This document shows, piece after piece, positions 1-5,520 of a stretch of DNA of 7,340 bases. This DNA comes from DASUFH01 sp036274645. Lineage in GTDB: Bacteria; Acidobacteriota; Terriglobia; 20CM-2-55-15. The notes beneath the pieces are model-generated. The model did no database searches and was not told the DNA's origin. It saw only the letters and a list, made by a program, of their open reading frames with translations. The position numbers and the translations under genes were made by a program. Location of the stretch: positions 1-7,340 of the forward strand of contig DASUFH010000488.1 of the NCBI GenBank assembly GCA_036274645.1. Reading direction: 5' to 3'. The stretch's first letter is position 1. Each line of letters begins with the position of its first letter.

Positions 1-867
1 AAAGGGGGAGCGCGCCGGCGCAAAGCGGTCGTCAACCGGACGGGGCGCGCGGCGATATGCGCCGTTGCGGTTGTCGCCGTGATCACGGTCACGCTGCCGA
101 TCGCCATGATTGTGCTGCTCGCGTTTTCGGTCAACGGATCATGGCGGACGTCATTGCTGCCCTCGGCCTATACGACGGGCAATTTTCTGAAGCTCGCGGT
201 CGATCCTCAGGCCTGGGCGGCCATTCGCAACAGCGTGCAAATGAGCGCCCTTGCGGTGGTGGGCGCGATTCTGCTCGGCGTCGCCGCCTCTTATGCGGTC
301 GGCCGCCTGCGATTCCGCGGCCGGGGCATGATCGATCTGGCCATGATGCTGCCCTGGGCATTGCCGGGAACCGTTGTGGCGATCAATCTGATTACGGCGT
401 TTTCCCGGCCGTCGATCTTCACTTTTGGCCACGTCCTCGTCGGTTCCTACGCCATTGTGCCCATCGCGTATTTTGTCCGCTTCTCGCCGCTCGTGTTTCG
501 ATCGACGAGCGCCGCCCTGGCTCATCTGGATCCCGGGCTGGAAGAGGCGGCGAGGGGGTTGGGATGCGGTCCCTGGAAGGCGTTTCGCAGGATCGTGGCG
601 CCGCTGGTCTATCGCGGTATCGCCGCCGGCGCCCTGCTGGCGTTCGTCGACGGTGTGGGCGAGTTTGTCGCGACCGTTCTGATATACTCTCCACGTTACA
701 GACCTCTCTCGATCGCCATCAATGACGAACTGTACCGCGCCGATTACGGAGTCGCCGCCTCCTACGGGGCGCTGCAGGCGCTTCTGACCGTGATGGTGCT
801 CATTGCCGCCCGGCGCATGGAGGATCGCGACGGCGGCGCGGAACTTTCCCGATCCGGAATAGTCTGA
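1..867 (+). CDS. ABC transporter permease, iron/thiamine (FbpB/ThiP-like) type, C-terminal half; 5' partial
   Basis: The frame is open from base 1 to the TGA at 865-867 (288 codons), so the real start lies left of the window; the ATG at 79 falls inside the first membrane helix and is not the start. About six hydrophobic segments are visible (codons about 17-43, 79-100, 110-136, 142-165, 206-228 and 247-264). The cytoplasmic EAA loop is clear at codons 182-202: E-A-A, G188, F195, I198 and P201, the site that docks on the ATPase subunit. The Arg/Lys-rich stretch before the first helix resembles the linker between the two halves of fused 12-helix permeases of the ferric-iron class, so this is probably the second half of such a protein. 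It would move a small solute across the inner membrane, taken from a periplasmic binding protein. Iron(III), thiamine and phosphonate permeases share this fold, so the substrate is inferred only. Binding protein and ATPase are not in the window and may lie upstream. No clear terminator follows. Confidence 0.9.
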   Translation, partial: KGGARRRKAVVNRTGRAAICAVAVVAVITVTLPIAMIVLLAFSVNGSWRTSLLPSAYTTGNFLKLAVDPQAWAAIRNSVQMSALAVVGAILLGVAASYAVGRLRFRGRGMIDLAMMLPWALPGTVVAINLITAFSRPSIFTFGHVLVGSYAIVPIAYFVRFSPLVFRSTSAALAHLDPGLEEAARGLGCGPWKAFRRIVAPLVYRGIAAGALLAFVDGVGEFVATVLIYSPRYRPLSIAINDELYRADYGVAASYGALQALLTVMVLIAARRMEDRDGGAELSRSGIV

Positions 868-883
868 AAACCAAACCTGCTTG

Positions 884-921
884 GAAAATCGCCACGAAAA
901 TGGGGGAAAAACTGCCACGAA
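884..921. repeat. Short direct repeat, GAAAA-n-GCCACGAA twice, upstream of the desaturase
   Basis: Two imperfect copies of the same short word lie in the gap between the permease and the desaturase. The identical core GCCACGAA sits at 891-898 and 914-921, 23 bases apart, and each is preceded by a GAAAA run. The spacing is close to two helical turns, which would suit two regulator molecules on one face of the DNA. No family is recognised, and the A-rich composition makes chance similarity possible. The rest of the 868-1050 gap is GC-rich; no convincing promoter with normal spacing and no terminator was found in it. Confidence 0.35.
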
Positions 922-1050
922 TTGTCTCTATGCCGCGCGGGCCAGCATGTTAGTATCGCGTGCTTTGTGCGCGGGAGCGAACGGCCCCGTGTGGCGCGAA
1001 TGCGCGCGCTTGGGACGCGCGATAAACAAAGGAGTAGTGTCGTTTTGATC

Positions 1051-2145
1051 ATGTCCAGTGCGTCTGCTGTCCGGTTCCGCAAGAACAGTGAATTCAGATT
1101 GGAATTGACTCGACGAGTTGATGAATATTTCAAAGCGAATGGATTGAGGCGCCGGGACGACCCGCGGATGTATCTGAAGACGGCCATTATCCTGACCTGG
1201 ACCATCGTTTCCTATGCCATGCTCGTGTTCTGGGCTCCCGGGCCGATCGCGGCCCTGCCGTTTGCCATCTCGCTTGCGCTGTCGATGGCGGGCGTCGGCT
1301 TCTGTATTCAACACGATGGCGGGCACCGGGGATATTCGAACCGGGCCTGGGTCAACAAGGCAACCGCCTTCGCCATGGATATCCTTGGCGGCAGTTCCTA
1401 CGTCTGGCATTTCAAGCACAACGTCCAGCATCATTGCTATACGAATATCGTGGGAGTCGACAGCGACATCAACTTCGGTTCGCTGTGCCGGATGGCCCCC
1501 CAGCAATCGCGCTTCTGGCCGCACCGCTTTCAACACCTCTACATGTGGTTCTTCTACGGCCTGGTCACGCTGCGCTGGCACTGGTGGCACGATTTCTACG
1601 CGCTCGCCGCAGGACACATCGACGGCCAGAAGTTTCCGCGCCCGAAGGGGGCGGCCCTGGTGACGGTCATTGCCGGCAAGGCGTTGTTTTTGACCTTCGC
1701 GCTTGCCCTGCCCATGTTCTTTCACCGCTGGTGGGTTGTCGTGGCGTTCTACGGCCTGGTGACGTTTCTGCTGGGGATCACCATCGCGGTGATCTTTGTG
1801 CTGGCCCACTGCGTTTCCGAAGCGACCTTCGCCCCGGCGGGGCCGGTCGATTCAGAGTGGGCCGCGCATCAAATCGAGACGACGGTGGATTTTGCGCGGA
1901 GCAGCCGTTTCCTGAACTGGTATCTTGGCGGGCTGAACCTGCAGGTCGAACATCACCTTTTTCCCAACATCTGCCACGTGCATTATCCGGCGCTGGCGGA
2001 GATCGTCGAGGATGTGTCCCGGCAGTTCGGGGTTCGCTATGCGGCGCACCCGACGATGTGGGACGCCGTGCGGTCCCATTACCGCATGCTCAGGGAACTG
2101 GGCCGCGCGCCCCGCGCGGCGTTCGAAGCGGAGTTTCCCGGCTGA
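1051..2145 (+). CDS. Membrane fatty-acid desaturase, front-end / linoleoyl-CoA desaturase-like
   Basis: This 364-residue protein carries all three histidine boxes of membrane di-iron desaturases: HDGGH (residues 88-92), HNVQHH (123-128) and QVEHH (298-302), plus a further His in LAHCVSE at about 253. The Q-x-x-H-H third box is typical of the front-end (delta-5/6/8) and linoleoyl-CoA desaturase branch (COG3239). Hydrophobic hairpins at about 43-86 and 200-253 place the di-iron site on the cytoplasmic face of the membrane. The enzyme would use O2 and electrons to put a double bond into an acyl chain. There is no cytochrome b5 domain, so a separate ferredoxin or similar donor is expected. The ATG at 1051 was chosen because the upstream in-frame residues are Arg-rich, non-conserved and cover the AGGAG at 1030-1034. 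That site is 16 bases from ATG 1051 but 10 from an in-frame TTG at 1045, so TTG is a real alternative. Substrate and regiospecificity cannot be read from the sequence. Confidence 0.9.
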   Translation: MSSASAVRFRKNSEFRLELTRRVDEYFKANGLRRRDDPRMYLKTAIILTWTIVSYAMLVFWAPGPIAALPFAISLALSMAGVGFCIQHDGGHRGYSNRAWVNKATAFAMDILGGSSYVWHFKHNVQHHCYTNIVGVDSDINFGSLCRMAPQQSRFWPHRFQHLYMWFFYGLVTLRWHWWHDFYALAAGHIDGQKFPRPKGAALVTVIAGKALFLTFALALPMFFHRWWVVVAFYGLVTFLLGITIAVIFVLAHCVSEATFAPAGPVDSEWAAHQIETTVDFARSSRFLNWYLGGLNLQVEHHLFPNICHVHYPALAEIVEDVSRQFGVRYAAHPTMWDAVRSHYRMLRELGRAPRAAFEAEFPG

Positions 2146-2191
2146 CGGGCCGGGATCGGCGCTGGTCCGGACTTGACGCAGTTCCAGTGAG

Positions 2192-2419
2192 TTATCTGAT
2201 GTACTTTTCCGGATTCTTCAGGAACGCGTCGTAATCGGTTTTCGATTCAAAATAGTACGTCTGGCCCTTGTACGTATAGGAGAGGGCCTTTGCCTTGTCG
2301 ACCGATAGACCGCAGACAGGACATTTGACCTGTTCGCTCTTCTTCGCCTGCGAGACTGCTCCCATCGTGAACATCACGATCAGGGCAATCACGACTGCGG
2401 TCATGAGTCTCCGATTCAT
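2192..2419 (-). CDS. Small secreted YHS-domain protein with acidic residues replacing two domain cysteines
   Basis: This is a 75-residue protein. Residues 1-25 form a signal peptide: a basic start (MNRR), a hydrophobic core and a probable cleavage after AVSQA. No lipobox cysteine is present, so a soluble or loosely bound periplasmic protein is expected. The rest is one YHS domain: CPVCG at 33-37, then Y-x-G-x-x-Y-Y-F at 50-57 and F66...NPEKY at the end. YHS domains usually also have a C-S-x-x-C pair after the Y-F; here those positions are E58 and D62, leaving only the C33/C36 pair. YHS domains occur in metal-handling proteins (copper ATPases, heavy-metal proteins) and as small stand-alone proteins; a metal-related role is inferred. 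A good ribosome binding site, GGAGGAAG, sits 5 bases before the ATG on the minus strand. The gene converges on the desaturase with a 46-base gap and no clear terminator. Confidence 0.85.
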   Translation of the reverse strand: MNRRLMTAVVIALIVMFTMGAVSQAKKSEQVKCPVCGLSVDKAKALSYTYKGQTYYFESKTDYDAFLKNPEKYIR

Positions 2420-2463
2420 GGCAACTTCCTCCGTAAACAGCTTCTTCGTGTCGGGCAGCCTAT

Positions 2464-2493
2464 GAAATAACTACGAAAGCGCTTTGATTTCAA
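2464..2493 (-). promoter_or_regulatory. Weak candidate promoter for the YHS gene with a palindrome AAAGCGCTTT
   Basis: On the minus strand TTGAAA (plus 2488-2493) matches a -35 box well, followed after 18 bases by TATTTC (2464-2469), a poor -10. Between them is a perfect 10-base palindrome, AAAGCGCTTT, at 2476-2485. Its centre, AAGCGCTT, resembles the CG-centred operators of LacI/GalR-family regulators. This is pattern matching only. The remaining sequence to the peptidase start is treated under that gene's promoter. Confidence 0.22.
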
Positions 2494-2608
2494 GGGAATT
2501 CTATTCAAAACCGGATTCGGGTTTGGCCCCGGGGTTTCACTCATTGGACGGTGGCGGCCGGCTTTCGGGACCGATTTTCGGAAAGATTTTTGCTGGCCTG
2601 ATTCCTGC

Positions 2609-2638
2609 TTCCGTCGCTCCTGTCCCCTGCCGTATAGT
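2609..2638 (+). promoter_or_regulatory. Candidate promoter for the M23 peptidase gene
   Basis: TATAGT at 2633-2638 matches a sigma-70-type -10 box in five of six positions and sits about 30 bases before the start codon. TTCCGT at 2609-2614, 18 bases upstream, is only a weak -35. The position just upstream of a strong ribosome binding site supports it; the -35 does not. Confidence 0.3.
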
Positions 2639-2667
2639 TAACTTCTTTTTTACGAATCGGAGGTGGA

Positions 2668-3960
2668 ATGGGAATTGGGAAGTGTCGGATTGGGTTTCTG
2701 TGGTCGTTACTGTTTACCGTGATTGCGACCGTTGTCCCGCGCTACTGGGAATCCCACCACAGCCAGCCTGCGCCGATTCCGAATGCGGCCGAACCTGCGG
2801 CCGAGTCCGCGCCGAAACTTGACGTCGTCGAAGGCTCCATCGGCCGGAACACCACCCTGATGGCCACCCTGGTAGGGGTTGATGTCCCCATTGAGGTCGC
2901 CCGGCGTCTCGTTCAGTTCATCGAGCCGGTTTTCGATCTGCGTAAGCTGCGCTCCGGCAATCCGTTTCGTCTGGAAAAGGACGACAGCGGGGATGTGGCG
3001 ACATTCGAATACAAGATCGACGACGAAAGCGTGCTCAAAGTCGAACGGGCGGCAGACGCCTACTCGAGCCGTGTCGAAAAGCTCGAATTCGAAGAGCGAC
3101 AGGCCGTCGTTGATGTCGAGATCCACGGGTCCCTGTTTCAATCCCTGGAGAGCCAGGACAAGGGGGAACTCCTGGCGATGTCATTCGCGAAGGTCTTCGC
3201 GTCCGAGGTGGATTTCAATACGGATATCCAGCCGCAGGATCGCGTTCGTATCGTCGTGAATGAACTGCGCCACGATGGAAAGCTCGTCAAGTACGGGCCG
3301 ATTCAGGCAGCCGAACTGGTCAATGAAGGTACCGTCCATCGCGCCTTCCTGTTTGATGGCGAGTACTACGACACGTCCGGCAACTCCCTCAAACGCGCGT
3401 TCCTGATCTCTCCGCTCAAGTTCGAGCCGCGGATCACGTCCGGGTTCAGCCGGGCGCGTCTGCATCCCATTCTGGGAAAGGTCACCGCGCATCTGGCGGT
3501 TGATTACGGCGCCCCGACGGGAGCGCCGGTTGTTGCGGTGGGCACGGGCACGGTCATCGTGGCCGGATGGAACAGCGGTGGATATGGGAATTTCATCGAA
3601 ATCAAACACGGCAACGGGCTGGTTACCGGATATGCGCACCTGTCCCGTATAGCGCCCGGAATTCGAGCCGGTCAGTCCGTGAAACAGGGCGACCTGATCG
3701 GGTACGTCGGGCAGACCGGCCTGGCGACCGGCCCTCATCTGCATTTCATGACCCTGCGCGGGCAGACCGCGCTGGATCCCCGCGCGGTCCTCAAGTCCTC
3801 GGAACCGGGGAAACCGATCAAGGGCAGCGCGAAGGCGGAGTTTTCCGAGCTGGTGAGGGGGTATCAACCGCTATTGCCATCCCTGGCGACCGATACTTCC
3901 CTGGCCGCGTCGAGCAGATCGCGATTAGAGCCTCAGCTTCTTAGGAGCGGCGCCTACTGA
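2668..3960 (+). CDS. M23-family metallopeptidase with OapA/MepM-like N-terminal region (peptidoglycan hydrolase)
   Basis: This 430-residue protein has an N-terminal membrane segment at residues 7-24 (uncleaved anchor or signal), then a Pro/Ala-rich linker to about 50. Residues 53-125 (VEGSIGRNTTL... RRLVQFIEPVFDLRKLRSGNPFRL) look like the LysM-like OapA region found in MepM/YebA-type endopeptidases. The C-terminal domain, about 254-375, is a complete M23 (LytM) domain: RLHPILG, H275-x3-D279 within HLAVDYGAP, YAHLS with H324, and GPHLHF with H357 and H359. H275, D279 and H359 are the expected zinc ligands, and H324 and H357 the other catalytic histidines, so it should be active. It would cut peptide cross-links in the periplasm so that the cell wall can expand. 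GGAGG at 2659-2663 lies 4 bases before the ATG, a short but usable gap; starting later would remove the membrane segment. A low-complexity tail follows residue 375. It is a single gene, convergent with the methyltransferase across 98 bases (3961-4058) without a clear terminator. Confidence 0.93.
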   Translation: MGIGKCRIGFLWSLLFTVIATVVPRYWESHHSQPAPIPNAAEPAAESAPKLDVVEGSIGRNTTLMATLVGVDVPIEVARRLVQFIEPVFDLRKLRSGNPFRLEKDDSGDVATFEYKIDDESVLKVERAADAYSSRVEKLEFEERQAVVDVEIHGSLFQSLESQDKGELLAMSFAKVFASEVDFNTDIQPQDRVRIVVNELRHDGKLVKYGPIQAAELVNEGTVHRAFLFDGEYYDTSGNSLKRAFLISPLKFEPRITSGFSRARLHPILGKVTAHLAVDYGAPTGAPVVAVGTGTVIVAGWNSGGYGNFIEIKHGNGLVTGYAHLSRIAPGIRAGQSVKQGDLIGYVGQTGLATGPHLHFMTLRGQTALDPRAVLKSSEPGKPIKGSAKAEFSELVRGYQPLLPSLATDTSLAASSRSRLEPQLLRSGAY

Positions 3961-4058
3961 GCGGGCCTGCGGCAGGTACATCCACTGCAAAAGTCGGGCG
4001 GTCATCGAGAGGAATGCCGTTTCACGCGGACTCCATCCCTCGCCTGTAGAGTTGCGGC

Positions 4059-5225
4059 TTAGTTCCGTCGCTTGACGACGAAGGCTTCGTCGTTGAACCA
4101 CAGTCCACCGTACTTCTGGAGGACAGTCTGCGTCGCCTCGAGGTAGGACCCGGTGGTTACGACGGGATCCAGCCGTTCATCTTCGATCTGGTTCACGTAA
4201 ATCACGGCGTTCCACGCGGCAAAAAGCGTCGAGGTGCCAATCCGGTCACCAATTTCCGACGGTAGCGTGTGCATTTGATATCGGAACAGAGCCTCCTTGT
4301 CCGGTGGATCTTCCAGCGAGAAACTCCTGGACTCTGCGCCCAATTCCGCCTTGAGAGCCTTGATCAGTTCGTGCCGGTCTACCAGGAACGGATTCTCTCC
4401 CGGCCATAACTTTTGCACGATCTCCAGGCCAGGATCCTTGCCGGTCGACTGCGCCACCAGCAGGCGTCCGCCCGGCGCAAGACTACGCGCCAGAGGGGCC
4501 AGGACCTTTTGAGCCTTGAAGGCCGCATTCATGCGGGCGCGCCAGGGCTGCAGCGCGAGCACGAAGTTGTACCCGCTGGGCAGCTTTCCAGGTTTTGGAA
4601 TAGCGTTGTGCAGAAGGAACTCGTGATCTTCCCGGTAAATCACGAGCACCGAGGGCCGAACCACCAGGGGATTACCCGTCTTCGGGCTCGGTCTGGTCTG
4701 CCATCCCTTGGTCAATATGCCGCCGAGCGCCTCGATCTGCTCGTGGAATTCGTACGTGGACTTGCCCTTCAGGCGAATCGTGTGCCAGTTCAGGGACGCC
4801 GCCGCCGCAGGATCTCGCGGAATGAGGTTGGGCGCATCCATGTAAGTCAGGTTGGTGACGACAAAGACGGTATGCGGATGCTCGTTCAGCCGATCCGGCA
4901 TCTTTTCAAGGCCGAGACGGACATCCTCCAGGCTGATTTCCTTGGCGACCGCCAGCAGCGGCACAGTCGGAAAATTCCGATGAACACTAGCCATCAGGCG
5001 CGACAGCACCGTCCCGTCACCCATACCAGCGTCAAAAATCTGGAGAGCCGGTGGATTGGGCCGAACCTGCGCCAACTCGCGCGCAGCACGGGCGGCGAGC
5101 ACCGCCTTTTCGTTGCACGTATTGACGAACGCCAGATATTTTTGCCGATTGTCGTAAAAGCGGAACGGAGTCTGCTGCGGTTGCGCCTCGGATTTTGCTT
5201 TGGACGCGGACTTCGCAGTGGACAT
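4059..5225 (-). CDS. Putative class I SAM-dependent methyltransferase of a conserved uncharacterised family
   Basis: From ATG at 5225 this is a 388-residue protein. After a Lys/Ser/Ala-rich N-terminus (1-18) comes F-R-F-Y-D-N-R-Q-K-Y (21-30), then a Rossmann-type motif I, IFDAGMGDGT at 63-72, matching D-x-G-x-G-x-G of SAM binding. A later acidic residue (E96 in VAKEISLED), VVTNLTYMDAP at about 122-132 and SLAPGGRLLVAQS at 248-260 fit the following strands of a class I methyltransferase. C-terminal motifs such as MHTLPSEIG, TLFAAWNAVIYV and KYGGLWFNDE look conserved rather than random. I recognise the overall pattern as a family of hypothetical or putative methyltransferases but know no demonstrated substrate. 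No signal peptide or membrane segment is seen, so it is cytoplasmic. ATG 5225 was chosen over the in-frame ATG at 5360: AAGGAG lies about 12 bases before it, and the 45 upstream residues show no family features and begin beside the palindromic repeat. The gene stands alone, divergent from the Dna2-like gene. Confidence 0.78.
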   Translation of the reverse strand: MSTAKSASKAKSEAQPQQTPFRFYDNRQKYLAFVNTCNEKAVLAARAARELAQVRPNPPALQIFDAGMGDGTVLSRLMASVHRNFPTVPLLAVAKEISLEDVRLGLEKMPDRLNEHPHTVFVVTNLTYMDAPNLIPRDPAAAASLNWHTIRLKGKSTYEFHEQIEALGGILTKGWQTRPSPKTGNPLVVRPSVLVIYREDHEFLLHNAIPKPGKLPSGYNFVLALQPWRARMNAAFKAQKVLAPLARSLAPGGRLLVAQSTGKDPGLEIVQKLWPGENPFLVDRHELIKALKAELGAESRSFSLEDPPDKEALFRYQMHTLPSEIGDRIGTSTLFAAWNAVIYVNQIEDERLDPVVTTGSYLEATQTVLQKYGGLWFNDEAFVVKRRN

Positions 5226-5285
5226 GCTTTTTCGAGTCTCCTTCAACGAACTATGACGGCCGAATGCCGCCAGAACCGAACGGAG

Positions 5286-5314
5286 ATGGTACACGCCGGA
5301 AGCGTGTTCCGCAA
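5286..5314 (-). promoter_or_regulatory. Candidate promoter for the methyltransferase gene with an inverted repeat in its spacer
   Basis: On the minus strand TTGCGG (plus 5309-5314) and TACCAT (plus 5286-5291) are separated by exactly 17 bases and match the -35 and -10 consensus at three and four of six positions. The spacer contains ACACGC (5291-5296) and GCGTGT (5302-5307), a perfect 6-base inverted repeat around 5 bases. A dimeric regulator bound there would cover the promoter. No T-run follows, so it is not a terminator. The start of transcription would lie about 55 bases before the start codon. Confidence 0.27.
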
Positions 5315-5360
5315 TCGGAATGTCCCCCTGGCATACCGTCGCGAGGGATTCCCTTCCCAA

Positions 5361-5460
5361 TGTAGGGGCGGTCTATGACCGCCCGACGTGTCGGAATGGA
5401 AATCCCTGACTTAACAGAAGTTCACCCTGAAACGTTGGGCGGTCACAGACCGCCCCTGCA
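5361..5460. repeat. REPIN-like element: two inverted REP-type palindromes around a 42-base spacer
   Basis: Two arms, 5361-5389 and 5432-5460, are inverted copies of each other at 26 of 29 positions; two of the three differences (5363/5458 and 5385/5436) still allow G-U pairs in RNA. Each arm is itself a hairpin: GGGCGGTC at 5366-5373 with GACCGCCC at 5377-5384, and the same 8-base stem at 5437-5444 with 5448-5455, each with a 3-base loop. A core of the type TAGGGGCGGTC-n3-GACCGCCC, facing outward and paired over a short spacer, is the architecture of REP doublets (REPINs), which are moved in trans by RAYT (Y1, TnpA_REP) transposases. No transposase is in the window. The element sits in the 295-base divergent gap 5226-5520, ending 60 bases before the Dna2-like start. 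The rest of that gap holds the methyltransferase promoter region and a purine-rich stretch at 5467-5484. Confidence 0.8.
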
Positions 5461-5520
5461 TGTGGCAGAAGGGGGAGGACAGGGACCAGCTCTGACGCAA
5501 TTCGATGATAGAGTCCCGCC

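Noticed and set aside
151..918. Long open frame antisense to the permease
   Set aside because: It lies opposite a gene with clear helices and an EAA motif; its product is rich in Arg, Gly, His and Gln with no domain, as expected of an antisense frame in GC-rich DNA.
928..1809. Long open frame antisense to the desaturase
   Set aside because: The three histidine boxes fix the plus frame as coding; the antisense product is low-complexity and charged and has no recognisable motif.
2102..2120. GC-only hairpin (8-base stem, CCC loop) at the 3' end of the desaturase as a terminator
   Set aside because: It lies within the coding sequence, 23 bases before the stop codon, with no T-run after it; Arg/Ala/Pro codons explain it.
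3966..3976. CCTGC-G-GCAGG inverted repeat after the peptidase as a terminator
   Set aside because: The stem is only 5 bases with a 1-base loop, too tight to fold, and no T-run follows.
4413..5378. 321-residue open frame opposite the methyltransferase
   Set aside because: It is Arg/Gln/His-rich without motifs and runs into the REPIN-like arm; the minus frame has the SAM-binding motif and a ribosome binding site.
5361..5460. CRISPR-like repeat or intrinsic terminator
   Set aside because: The two copies are inverted, not direct, and there are only two; no T-run follows either hairpin. A REP doublet explains the symmetry better.
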